Source of the DNA: Pedobacter sp.
Lineage (GTDB): Bacteria; Bacteroidota; Bacteroidia; Sphingobacteriales; Sphingobacteriaceae
Direction of reading: 5' to 3'
DNA: 59,775 nucleotides
Assembly (NCBI GenBank): GCA_014378705.1
Contig: JACMND010000028.1
Span: 1-59,775, forward strand
In this document: positions 42,515 through 51,167 of the stretch, piece by piece
Numbering within the stretch: the first letter of the stretch is position 1
Layout of the letters: every line of letters starts with the position of its first letter
Translations under genes and position numbers: made by a program
Notes under the pieces: model-generated
Database searches by the model: none
Told to the model about the DNA's origin: nothing
Seen by the model: only the letters and a program-made list of their open reading frames with translations

Positions 42515-44350
42515 TTATTCTACAGTGACAGATTTAGCCAAATTTCTGGGCTGATCCACGTTGCAGCCCCGCATCACAGCAATGTGATAAGAAAGCAGTT
42601 GCAAGGGAACGGTTGCAAGCAAAGGCAAGAAAATTTCTTCCGCATCCGGAATCTCTATGGTGTAATCTGCCATCTTTTTAACCGCCGTATCTCCTTCGGT
42701 AACAATAGCAATCACAATTCCTTTGCGTGCTTTTACTTCCTGAATGTTGCTGATCACTTTTTCATAGGATGAGTTTTTGGTTGCAATTACCACTACCGGC
42801 ATTTCTTCATCTATCAAAGCGATCGGACCATGCTTCATTTCAGCGGCCGGATAACCTTCTGCATGGATATAAGAAATTTCTTTCAACTTTAATGCCCCTT
42901 CTAAAGCAACCGGAAATCCGCTTCCCCTACCAAGAAAGAGAAAGTTTCTGGAATTAATAAACTTGGAGGCTATCGATTTAACATGATCATTTGTTAAGAG
43001 ACATTTTTCTATTAAAACCGGAATGTTATCAAGTTCTGATAATAAAGAAATTAGTTTTGATTGAGTGATTGTGCCACGTTGCTGAGCCATGTAAATGGCC
43101 ATAAGTGTTAGAACGGTAACCTGGGCAGTAAACGCTTTTGTAGAGGCAACTCCTATTTCGGGCCCTGCATGGGTGTAAACACCGGCATGGCTTATCCTTG
43201 GAATAGAAGCTCCAACCACATTGCAGACCCCAAATATAGTAGCTCCTTTTTCTTTTGCCAGTTCAATAGCTGCCATGGTATCGGCAGTTTCACCTGATTG
43301 TGATATCGCTATCACGATATCTTTTTCTGAGATAATTGGGTTTCGGTACCTAAACTCTGAGGCATATTCGACCTCCACAGGTATACGGGCGCACTCTTCT
43401 ATCAAGTACTCCGCTACAAGACCGGCATGCCAGGAAGTTCCGCAGGCAATAATAACGATGCGGTCAATATTTTTTAATTTTTCTGCGTATTCTTTTATTC
43501 CTCCGAGCTGAACTAATCCTTGTTCCGGGTAGATCCGTCCACGCATGCAATCCCTGATTGATCGGGGCTGCTCATAGATTTCTTTAAGCATAAAATGCTC
43601 ATATCCGCCTTTTTCAAGCATTTCCAACTCCAGCTCCAGCTCATGGATATATGGAGTTTGAACCACATTATCAATACTTTTTATTAAAAGTTGATCACGT
43701 TTTATGTAAGCTATTTCGTTATCATTTAAGTAAATAACGTTTTTAGTATATTCAATGATCGGTGATGCATCAGAAGCAATAAAATATTCATTATTCCCAA
43801 CACCAATAACCATGGGTGATCCTTTTCTTGCGGCAATTAATTCATCTGGCTCATCCTTACTCATAATTACGATCGCATAAGCACCTATTACTTCATTAAG
43901 AGCTAAACGTACTGCTTCCCTTAAATCAAGTTTTGTTTCTTCCTGAATATCTTCTATCAGGTGAATGAGTACTTCAGTATCCGTGTCGCTCTTAAAAATA
44001 TGTCCTCTTGATGTTAAGGCCTCTTTTAAAGAACCGTAATTTTCTATAATACCGTTGTGAATGATGGCCAGGCGATTATCACCCGAAGTATGTGGGTGAG
44101 AGTTGCGATCTGAAGGAGCACCGTGTGTCGCCCATCGGGTATGGCCCATGCCTGTAAACCCCGATTTATTTTTATTTTCGGTAAACAGCTCTAATTCGCT
44201 AACCTTACCGGCCTTTTTATAAATATTCATGGTTCCGTCCATCAGGGCGACACCAGCACTATCATAACCGCGATATTCTAAACGATGAAGTCCTTTAATA
44301 ATGATAGGCCAGGCATCCCGGTAACCAATGTATCCTACTATTCCGCACAT
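42515..44350 (-). CDS. glmS: Glutamine:fructose-6-phosphate aminotransferase
   Basis: This 611-residue enzyme has an N-terminal class II glutaminase (Cys2 in MCGIVGYIGYRDAW, with GHTRWATHG and NSHPH motifs) and two SIS sugar-isomerase domains (IACGTSWHAGLVAEYLIEE and LFLGRGSGFPVALEGALKLKEISYIHAEGYPAAEMKHG). It makes glucosamine-6-phosphate for wall and LPS. It lies 62 bp after the DUF4270 gene in the same orientation, likely one operon. Confidence 0.98.
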   Translation of the reverse strand: MCGIVGYIGYRDAWPIIIKGLHRLEYRGYDSAGVALMDGTMNIYKKAGKVSELELFTENKNKSGFTGMGHTRWATHGAPSDRNSHPHTSGDNRLAIIHNGIIENYGSLKEALTSRGHIFKSDTDTEVLIHLIEDIQEETKLDLREAVRLALNEVIGAYAIVIMSKDEPDELIAARKGSPMVIGVGNNEYFIASDASPIIEYTKNVIYLNDNEIAYIKRDQLLIKSIDNVVQTPYIHELELELEMLEKGGYEHFMLKEIYEQPRSIRDCMRGRIYPEQGLVQLGGIKEYAEKLKNIDRIVIIACGTSWHAGLVAEYLIEECARIPVEVEYASEFRYRNPIISEKDIVIAISQSGETADTMAAIELAKEKGATIFGVCNVVGASIPRISHAGVYTHAGPEIGVASTKAFTAQVTVLTLMAIYMAQQRGTITQSKLISLLSELDNIPVLIEKCLLTNDHVKSIASKFINSRNFLFLGRGSGFPVALEGALKLKEISYIHAEGYPAAEMKHGPIALIDEEMPVVVIATKNSSYEKVISNIQEVKARKGIVIAIVTEGDTAVKKMADYTIEIPDAEEIFLPLLATVPLQLLSYHIAVMRGCNVDQPRNLAKSVTVE

Positions 44351-44412
44351 AAACTTTTAGCTAATTAAAGTAATGATTATCCTAAAGTCCTCTTTAACGA
44401 AACTGGGGGCTA

Positions 44413-45780
44413 TTAGTTTACTTTAGTGTAAATAATATTTAATTTCATTTTTATTGGTAAAGTGGTATTGCCACTGCCTAATATGGTTCTGGAAACGGTG
44501 CTTGCTGAAGGAGGTAGCACCGATGCGTTATTCGCTTTAGAATCTACAGCAGTTATAAAAGTATTGTATTGAGTTAACTTTCCACTTAAAAGGTCCTGAA
44601 TATAAGCCGTAAGAGTAAATCTGTATTGCTTCTTAGTGCTATCATAAAAACCGCCAAGGGAATTATCCGCCAGGCCAAGTAATACATCAGGCAAGGGCTG
44701 ACGCTGATCAGCAATATCTGTGCGGTATATAATAAGTTTAGGGGAAGGAGAAAAGACATTGGATCCGGTTTCAATCTGTGCAATTAATTCTGCCTTGTTT
44801 ATGATAATGTTACCTAACGCTTTTAAGTTTTGAATGTAAGGAAACTGGACGCTGGTTTTAACCCCACTTAGCGGTTGAACAAAATTGACGTCATATTTTA
44901 ATAACGGATTTGCCAATTGGGTTTCTACAGCAGTGCCTGCATAGTTGTGGATAATAGTAGCTGCAGAACCGCCTGTGTTAATGTTAAACGAAGTAAGCGT
45001 AGTATCCACTACTGCTCCAACCGTATTTTTATAATAAATTTCAAGCCTACTATTTGTAGCTGCCAGGTCCAGTAAAGTTAATCCGCCAGGTCCTGTTGAG
45101 AACAACTTATTGGTTTTAATTTGCAATCCCTTAAAAAATTCATTAAAAGAAATATCTGTGACAAGACTTGTAGCCGGTGCCTTTAAAAAATTTTCAACTA
45201 TAAAGGCCGGATTAATTGGTATACGAATATGAGGCGCAATCTTTTTGCTTATATCTACTTTGCCTTTTACCAGCTCTGTTACCAAAACACTATCCTTAAT
45301 GTTAACTTTTACAAGCTTAGACCCTACAAGTTCAGGACCTATCAGATGTTCGGTATTGCTAAAAAAATTACTGTTCTCGGTTAAGCGATCTCTTAGTTGA
45401 TATACCTCAACCATTAATTGGGAACTTGGATCTCCGGTATATTCATCCGCATATTTTAAAACCAATACAGCCGAATCTAAAACCGGTGAGGTTCCAAAAG
45501 TCAAACCATTTGAAGGAAGCGTTAAAGACATTGAAACCTTTGCATCTGTAATCCCGAAAACCGGATCATTTAAATAGCCGAATGGATATTTGGCTAAACT
45601 ATTGGTTTTTACAGAATCTTCTTTAACTGTATGGCTTATTACGGTAATTGTATCTATTAAATTTCCTTTTATAGCGTAATCTGGGTCAACATCAAGGCCG
45701 ATACCGTCAGGGTTTTGGCACCCTGTTAAAATAAAAAGACTTATTAACAACGTTAATAAGCCTGGGTTAAATAATCTCAT
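44413..45780 (-). CDS. DUF4270 lipoprotein
   Basis: This 455-residue protein has a lipobox signal (LTLLISLFILTGCQNPDG, Cys ~21). The rest fits DUF4270: beta-rich, with SVKTNSLAKYPFGYLNDPVFGITDAKVSMSLTL near the start. DUF4270 proteins occur widely in Bacteroidetes; function is unknown. It lies 13 bp after the GT5-like gene and before glmS, a neighbourhood I recall as conserved in the phylum. Confidence 0.85.
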   Translation of the reverse strand: MRLFNPGLLTLLISLFILTGCQNPDGIGLDVDPDYAIKGNLIDTITVISHTVKEDSVKTNSLAKYPFGYLNDPVFGITDAKVSMSLTLPSNGLTFGTSPVLDSAVLVLKYADEYTGDPSSQLMVEVYQLRDRLTENSNFFSNTEHLIGPELVGSKLVKVNIKDSVLVTELVKGKVDISKKIAPHIRIPINPAFIVENFLKAPATSLVTDISFNEFFKGLQIKTNKLFSTGPGGLTLLDLAATNSRLEIYYKNTVGAVVDTTLTSFNINTGGSAATIIHNYAGTAVETQLANPLLKYDVNFVQPLSGVKTSVQFPYIQNLKALGNIIINKAELIAQIETGSNVFSPSPKLIIYRTDIADQRQPLPDVLLGLADNSLGGFYDSTKKQYRFTLTAYIQDLLSGKLTQYNTFITAVDSKANNASVLPPSASTVSRTILGSGNTTLPIKMKLNIIYTKVN

Positions 45781-45793
45781 ATATACTTTACAT

Positions 45794-46618
45794 TTAAGCT
45801 AGAGAAACAAGTTCTTCGTTTACAATTTCTTCGTAAAGGTTATAATAATTTTCATAATTGGAAGTCGAAACAAAATCCAATGTAGGCTTAGCAGCTTTTT
45901 TAACAAACTTTAACACTTCCGGGTTGATTTTTTCACTTCCCAAAACTACCGCGTCTGAGTAAGTGATCGCACCTATATTAAGTGCGGTAATGTCTGCCGC
46001 CTGATAAACAGTAGTGTGTTCAGGTTTCATTCCGTTCATAACCGCTTTGGCAGCAAACTTTTCATTAAGCTTACCACTAAACTCATCTTCGTATACAGAA
46101 TACACTACTTTAGAATTTTTAAATGTAGGATCGTCTTTATAAAGCGTTTTTAAATAAGCCGGAACAAGCGCACTCATCCATCCATGACAATGTACTACAT
46201 CCGGCGACCAGCCAAGCTTTTTAACCGTTTCTAAGGCTCCTTTGCAAAAGAAAATTGTCCTTTCATCGTTGTCATCGTAAAATTTGTTTTCTTTATCCGT
46301 GAAAACATATTTACGTTGAAAATATTCTTCATTGTCCAGGAAATAGACCTGCATTCTCGCAGCCGGGATAGAGGCTACTTTAATAATCAAAGGATTGTCG
46401 TTATCCTCAATTATAATGTTCATGCCCGAAAGACGTATCACCTCATGTAAGCGGTTACGGCGTTCGTTGATGTTTCCGAAACGCGGCATCAGGATGCGGA
46501 TTTCAAATCCTTTTTCCTGCATAGCTTGTGGAAGTTGACGGGTAATTTCGGAAATTTTACTGAGTTCCAGGAAAGGCGACATCTCATGGGTAATAAACAG
46601 AAGCTTTGTTTTTGCCAT
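45794..46618 (-). CDS. Half-length glycogen/starch synthase-like (GT5) protein
   Basis: This 274-residue protein resembles the N-terminal Rossmann half of glycogen synthase (LLFITHEMSPFLELSKISEITRQLPQAMQ, then IRILMPRFGNINERRN and VVHCHGWMSALVPAYLKTLY). The C-terminal half, which supplies most of the ADP-glucose site, is absent. The KTGGL motif of true GlgA is replaced at ~18-22 by ELSKI, so synthase activity is doubtful. It is conserved next to DUF4270, glmS and panC in this phylum as far as I recall. Function unknown; it may be a sugar-binding or regulatory protein. Confidence 0.8.
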   Translation of the reverse strand: MAKTKLLFITHEMSPFLELSKISEITRQLPQAMQEKGFEIRILMPRFGNINERRNRLHEVIRLSGMNIIIEDNDNPLIIKVASIPAARMQVYFLDNEEYFQRKYVFTDKENKFYDDNDERTIFFCKGALETVKKLGWSPDVVHCHGWMSALVPAYLKTLYKDDPTFKNSKVVYSVYEDEFSGKLNEKFAAKAVMNGMKPEHTTVYQAADITALNIGAITYSDAVVLGSEKINPEVLKFVKKAAKPTLDFVSTSNYENYYNLYEEIVNEELVSLA

Positions 46619-46662
46619 CTAGAATTTTAATTTAGATTTTTTTAGGAAAGTATTTGGAACTG

Positions 46663-46693
46663 CAAATATAAGCATATATAATGATTTTGCCAA
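46663..46693 (-). promoter_or_regulatory. Bacteroidetes-type promoter of the GT5-DUF4270(-glmS) operon
   Basis: On the minus strand TTG (46691-46693) and TATATTTG (46663-46670) are separated by 20 nt, 44 nt upstream of the GT5 start. This fits the TTG/TAnnTTTG pattern. Confidence 0.6.
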
Positions 46694-46767
46694 TGTTTTC
46701 TCTAAACTTGTTTGGTGGTTTTTAAGTAATTAACCACATTTGACGGTTATATCTAACCCGTAATAAA

Positions 46768-47607
46768 TTGAAAATTTATACATCCAGAGCAGTTCTTTCT
46801 AAATTTTTGTTAACACAGCAAAGCAGTAAAAAATCTGTGGGTCTGGTGCCCACTATGGGTGCTTTGCACAAAGGGCACCTATCTTTAATTAAAGCTGCAA
46901 AATTAAAAAATGAACTGGTTGTTTGCAGCATTTTTGTAAATCCCACCCAATTTAGCGATCCTGTAGATTTAGCGAAATACCCGCGACAGGTTGAATCTGA
47001 TATTGAAAAACTTAAAGTTGCAGGTTGCGATATTTTGTTTCTGCCTGAAGTTTCTGAAATGTACTCCAAAGATGAAAAATGGCACATCGATTTAAACGGA
47101 CTTGATCAGATTTTAGAGGGCCTTGTTCGTCCGGGGCATTACCAGGGTGTAACGCAGATTGTAAAAAAGCTTTTTGATACGGTTAAACCGGATACTGCAT
47201 TTTTTGGCCAGAAGGATTACCAGCAGTACATGGTGATTTCAGAAATGGTGAGGCAATATTCTCTGCCCTTACAACTGATTATGTGCCCGATAATACGGGA
47301 AGAAGACGGACTGGCAATGAGCTCCAGAAATATTTATTTAAGTGAAGATCAACATAGGGAGGCACTAGCTCTGAACAAAGGCCTACAGTTGGCTGCCAGT
47401 TTATTTTCTTCTTCCTCCATTTTGGAAATCAAAAAAAAAGTTCTTCAATTTTTAAAAAACGAACCAGGTATCACTTTGGAGTATTTTGAAATCTGCGATA
47501 GCAAAACCCTCAAAACAGTCGAAGAAAAGAAACCCGGAAACCTTGTCGCGTTAATTGCCGCACGCATTGGCAGCATCCGCCTGATTGATAATATTTTATT
47601 GGGTTAA
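46768..47607 (+). CDS. panC: Pantoate-beta-alanine ligase (pantothenate synthetase)
   Basis: This 279-residue enzyme joins pantoate and beta-alanine using ATP. The nucleotide-binding HxGH is in GALHKGHLSLI (His34, His37), followed by CSIFVNPTQF, FFGQKDYQQ, and the KMSKS-like MSSRN loop. The likely start is TTG at 46768, because no ATG lies near the conserved MKIYTS beginning; internal ATGs would delete the first strand. It is followed by panD, so both arms of pantothenate assembly are adjacent. Confidence 0.95.
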   Translation: MKIYTSRAVLSKFLLTQQSSKKSVGLVPTMGALHKGHLSLIKAAKLKNELVVCSIFVNPTQFSDPVDLAKYPRQVESDIEKLKVAGCDILFLPEVSEMYSKDEKWHIDLNGLDQILEGLVRPGHYQGVTQIVKKLFDTVKPDTAFFGQKDYQQYMVISEMVRQYSLPLQLIMCPIIREEDGLAMSSRNIYLSEDQHREALALNKGLQLAASLFSSSSILEIKKKVLQFLKNEPGITLEYFEICDSKTLKTVEEKKPGNLVALIAARIGSIRLIDNILLG

Positions 47608-47732
47608 GACATCGGCAGGCAGGTTACAGCTCTGCTAGCGTTTGCCATTTGGTACAAGTATACGGCCTTCGCCTTGTGCGTTTGTGTACTTTACCATTTT
47701 ATTGGGTCAAGTTATCGGCACACCCGTTACAC
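47593..47732. repeat. Imperfect direct repeat flanking a hairpin, at the 3' end of panC
   Basis: A 36-bp segment starting ATTTTATTGGGT at 47593 (covering the panC stop) recurs at 47696 with 29 of 36 positions the same, including ATCGGCA and GTTACA. Between the copies is an imperfect inverted repeat, TGGTAcAAGTAtAC and GTACTTtACCA (~47649-47696). The layout looks like a small insertion with a duplicated flank, or a local tandem duplication. Confidence 0.6.
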
Positions 47733-47774
47733 CCCGATATTTGAGCTGACTAAAAGTTTTATTAAATTTGCGTC

Positions 47775-48131
47775 ATGGTTATTGAGGTCTTAAAATCTAA
47801 AATTCATCGCGCTAAAGTTACCCAGGCCGAATTAAATTATGTAGGAAGCATCACCATAGATGAAGACTTGCTGATTGCGGCTAACATGATACCGAATGAA
47901 AAAGTTCAAATTGTAAACAACAATAACGGGGCACGTTTTGAAACCTATGTTATTAAAGGTGAGAAAGGCTCCGGGATAATCTGCTTAAATGGTGCTACCG
48001 CTCGCCTGGCACAAGTTGGTGATATCGTTATTATTATGTCATTTGCCCACATGGATTTTGAGGAAGCTAAAAATTATCACCCGATTCTGATTTTTCCTGA
48101 CGAGCATAACAAACTGGTCCATTTTTCCTGA
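47775..48131 (+). CDS. panD: Aspartate 1-decarboxylase proenzyme
   Basis: This 118-residue protein has the self-processing Gly24-Ser25 site in [10 protein letters not shown]; cleavage makes the pyruvoyl group used to convert aspartate to beta-alanine. [18 protein letters not shown] and [32 protein letters not shown] are family-typical. It supplies panC's substrate. It is followed three bp later by the RfaE2-like gene. Confidence 0.97.
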   Translation: MVIEVLKSKIHRAKVTQAELNYVGSITIDEDLLIAANMIPNEKVQIVNNNNGARFETYVIKGEKGSGIICLNGATARLAQVGDIVIIMSFAHMDFEEAKNYHPILIFPDEHNKLVHFS

Positions 48132-48134
48132 TTA

Positions 48135-48638
48135 ATGAAAAAACTAAGCAAAAACGAGATTGTTCATAAGAAGATTTATAACTCTTTAGATGAATTTAAA
48201 CATCAGTTAAACATTTGGCGATTTGAGGGGAACAGAATAGTTTTTACAAACGGTTGTTTTGACCTGATTCATTTAGGGCATATAGATTATCTCGCTAAAT
48301 CAGCTGATTTGGGCACCAAACTCGTTGTTGGATTGAATTCAGACTTGTCAACTTCTAATCTTAAAGGCCCTAATCGTCCTGTTACCCACCAGAAATCGCG
48401 ATCAGCTATTCTGGCTTCTTTATTTTTCGTTGATGCCGTTATTCTATTTGATAACGCAACCCCTATAAATCTAATAACCGGTATTAAGCCCGATGTTTTA
48501 GTAAAAGGTGCGGATTATAACCTGCATGAAATTGTCGGGGGTCAGGTTGTTTCAGAAAATGGGGGAGAAGTTAAAACGATAGAATTTTTGGCTGGATATT
48601 CAACTACGTCCATCATCAATAAAATTAAGGCATCGTAA
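48135..48638 (+). CDS. rfaE2: RfaE2-type heptose-1-phosphate nucleotidyltransferase
   Basis: This 167-residue protein has the cytidylyltransferase HxGH in FTNGCFDLIHLGHIDYLAKS (His46, His49) and VLVKGADYNLHEIVGG, matching RfaE domain II, which adenylylates D-glycero-beta-D-manno-heptose 1-phosphate for LPS core. No domain I kinase is fused. A related glycerol-3-phosphate cytidylyltransferase role cannot be excluded from sequence alone. Confidence 0.88.
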   Translation: MKKLSKNEIVHKKIYNSLDEFKHQLNIWRFEGNRIVFTNGCFDLIHLGHIDYLAKSADLGTKLVVGLNSDLSTSNLKGPNRPVTHQKSRSAILASLFFVDAVILFDNATPINLITGIKPDVLVKGADYNLHEIVGGQVVSENGGEVKTIEFLAGYSTTSIINKIKAS

Positions 48639-48730
48639 CCCCAGCGAATTAATTTAACGGCATAAAATCCAGCACTTTGCGAACTAAGTGTAAAAATTAA
48701 CACACAAATCAAATCCTGAACTATAAATAT

Positions 48731-48738
48731 TAATTTTG
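48731..48738 (+). promoter_or_regulatory. Candidate -7 box of the acyl-CoA dehydrogenase gene
   Basis: TAATTTTG fits TAnnTTTG and ends 20 nt before the ATG at 48759. No clear -33 motif is visible. Confidence 0.35.
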
Positions 48739-48758
48739 ATCCTGTTAACTTATTTAAT

Positions 48759-49898
48759 ATGTATTTCCAACTTTCCGAAGAACAAGAAATGATCAGGAAA
48801 GCTGCAAGAGATTTTGCTCAAACTGAGCTTAAACCTGGAGTAATAGATCGTGACGAACACCAGCGATTTCCTGTTGAGCAGATAAAAATGCTTTCTGAAC
48901 TCGGTTTTTTGGGTATGATGGTGGATACCAAGTACAATGGTTCAGGCCTTGATGCGGTCTCTTATGTTTTGGCCATGGAGGAATTGTCGAAAGTAGACGC
49001 ATCAACCTCTGTTGTAGTATCTGTTAATAACTCTCTGGTTTGTTTTGGGATAGAAAAGTATGGCAACGATTATCAGAAAGAAAAATTTCTAAAACCACTT
49101 GCTTCCGGAGAAAAAATTGGTGCCTTTTGCTTATCTGAGCCAGAAGCGGGTTCTGATGCTACATCTCAAAAGACTACCGCGATAGATATGGGTGATCATT
49201 ACCTCATTAACGGCGTAAAAAATTGGATTACAAATGGAATCAGCGCTTCGATTTTTATTGTGATCGCACAAACAGATACCTCAAAAGGCCATCGCGGCAT
49301 TAACGCTATTATTATTGAAAAAGGGATGGATGGTTTCACCGCCGGACCTAAAGAGAATAAGCTGGGTATCCGCGGTTCTGATACCTGTTCCCTGATGTTT
49401 AATGATGTAAAAGTGCCTAAGGAAAACCGGATAGGTGAAGATGGTTTTGGATTCAAATTCGCGATGAAAACGCTTGAAGGCGGCCGGATCGGAATTGCGG
49501 CGCAAGCTGTAGGAATTGCTTCCGGTGCTTACGAACTGGCTTTAAATTACTCTAAAGAAAGAAAAGCTTTCGGCAAGCACATTGCGGACCATCAGGCTAT
49601 ACAGTTTAAATTGGCCGATATGGCTACAGAAATTGAGGCCGCCAGATTGTTATGTTTAAAAGCAGCCTGGCTTAAAGATAACGGTCTGCCATATGCCCAG
49701 GCCAGTTCAATGGCCAAGCTTTACGCTTCTCAAATTGCTATGAAAACTACTGTAGAAGCCGTTCAGATTCATGGCGGATATGGATTTGTAAAAGAGTATC
49801 ACGTTGAACGCTTAATGCGTGATGCAAAAATCACACAGATTTACGAAGGGACTTCAGAAATTCAAAAAATAGTCATATCAAGAGAGGTTTTAAAGTAA
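48759..49898 (+). CDS. Acyl-CoA dehydrogenase
   Basis: This 379-residue flavoenzyme follows the standard ACAD layout: an N-terminal helical domain (FQLSEEQEMIRKAARDFAQTEL), a beta domain with GAFCLSEPEAGSDA and NWITNG, and a C-terminal helical domain ending AKITQIYEGTSEIQ with the catalytic Glu363. VQIHGGYGFVKEYHVERLMRDAK is also typical. It is closest to the short/branched-chain type, oxidising acyl-CoA to enoyl-CoA. No ETF genes are adjacent. Confidence 0.95.
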   Translation: MYFQLSEEQEMIRKAARDFAQTELKPGVIDRDEHQRFPVEQIKMLSELGFLGMMVDTKYNGSGLDAVSYVLAMEELSKVDASTSVVVSVNNSLVCFGIEKYGNDYQKEKFLKPLASGEKIGAFCLSEPEAGSDATSQKTTAIDMGDHYLINGVKNWITNGISASIFIVIAQTDTSKGHRGINAIIIEKGMDGFTAGPKENKLGIRGSDTCSLMFNDVKVPKENRIGEDGFGFKFAMKTLEGGRIGIAAQAVGIASGAYELALNYSKERKAFGKHIADHQAIQFKLADMATEIEAARLLCLKAAWLKDNGLPYAQASSMAKLYASQIAMKTTVEAVQIHGGYGFVKEYHVERLMRDAKITQIYEGTSEIQKIVISREVLK

Positions 49899-49904
49899 TT
49901 GATT

Positions 49905-51161
49905 ATGTCGGCACAAAGATTTTTTTTAATTGTATTTGTACCATTTATTTTAGTTTTAACGATACTATCATGCAGCCAAGTTGAAAAGCAAACATTACAG
50001 GCAGGAATTTGGCGGGCAACATTAAAAACCAAACTTGGAGCCGAGATTCCTTTTAATTTTGAAGTGCTGGATTCAGCAGACAAAAAACTGATTCACATTA
50101 TTAATGGCGAAGAACGTTTTCGCGTGGATGAAATTACGCTTAAAGACGATTCGGTTACTATTCAAATGCCTTTGTTTGAATCAGAAATCAGGGCGTTATT
50201 GGTTAATAACAATCTTTCCGGAAAATGGGTTAAGCATCTTAGAGACACCAATCCGGAAATGGAATTTACCGCTGTTCCAAATGCTACCTGGAGATTTTTC
50301 AACACCGACGTTACAGCAAACTATGATCTAAGTGGACGCTGGTCTGCTACTTTTCTAAGTAGTGATAAAAAAGATACAACGGTCGCTATTGGTGAGTTTA
50401 AACAAAATAACACCAGATTAACCGGAACTTTTTTAACATCAACCGGCGATTATCGCTTCCTTGAAGGAACGGTTTCTGACAATAAATTATATCTTTCTTG
50501 CTTTGATGGATCTCATGCTTATCTATTTACAGGAAAACTTATAAACGACAGCACCATCGCAAGTGGTACTTTTCATTCGGGTTTAACATCCATGGAAACA
50601 TGGACAGCAAAAAAAGATGAACATGCTATTTTGCCTGATGCCTACTCTCTTACAGGTTTAAAGTCCGGTTTTGATAAATTAGAATTTAGTTTCTTAAACC
50701 TGAATAATGAGAAGATTTCTTTGGCAGATAATAAATTTAAAAACAAAGTTGTAGTTGTACAGTTTTTTGGTTCATGGTGCCCTAACTGCATGGATGAAAC
50801 AGCTTATCTTTCTTCATTTTACGATACGTACAAAAATAAAGGGGTAGAAATTATTGGTTTGGCTTATGAGCGATCAACTGATTTAGAACGGTCAAAAAAG
50901 AGCGTTAGACGGATGAAAGATAGGTTTAACGTAAAATACGATATGCTCATTACCGGTTACACAGATAATAAATTGGAAGTAGTAAAAAGTTTACCGATGC
51001 TTGATCAGTTTGTTGCTTTCCCAACAATTATACTTGTGGATAAATCCGGAAAAGTTAGAAAAATTCATACTGGATTTAGTGGGCCTGGAACGGGAAGTCA
51101 TTATACTGATTTTGTAAAAGAATTTGAAAATAATATCAATAACCTACTTGCAGAAAAATAA
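49905..51161 (+). CDS. TlpA-type thiol:disulfide lipoprotein
   Basis: From the ATG at 49905 the protein has 418 residues with a lipobox signal (VLTILSCSQVEKQ, Cys ~23). Residues ~30-255 are a beta-rich domain with two lipocalin-like units (WRATLKTKLGAEIPFNFEV and GRWSATFLSSDKKDTTVAIGEF). A thioredoxin fold follows with the redox pair WCPNC (Trp291-Cys295) and cis-proline near AFPTIILVDKSGKV. Typical of Bacteroidetes periplasmic TlpA/ResA-like reductants. It is close to the M1 peptidase downstream (6-bp gap). Confidence 0.92.
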   Translation: MSAQRFFLIVFVPFILVLTILSCSQVEKQTLQAGIWRATLKTKLGAEIPFNFEVLDSADKKLIHIINGEERFRVDEITLKDDSVTIQMPLFESEIRALLVNNNLSGKWVKHLRDTNPEMEFTAVPNATWRFFNTDVTANYDLSGRWSATFLSSDKKDTTVAIGEFKQNNTRLTGTFLTSTGDYRFLEGTVSDNKLYLSCFDGSHAYLFTGKLINDSTIASGTFHSGLTSMETWTAKKDEHAILPDAYSLTGLKSGFDKLEFSFLNLNNEKISLADNKFKNKVVVVQFFGSWCPNCMDETAYLSSFYDTYKNKGVEIIGLAYERSTDLERSKKSVRRMKDRFNVKYDMLITGYTDNKLEVVKSLPMLDQFVAFPTIILVDKSGKVRKIHTGFSGPGTGSHYTDFVKEFENNINNLLAEK

Positions 51162-51167
51162 TTATCA

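Noticed and set aside
42515-44400. glmS ribozyme upstream of glmS
   Set aside because: No matching structure is visible, and glmS lies inside an operon behind DUF4270.
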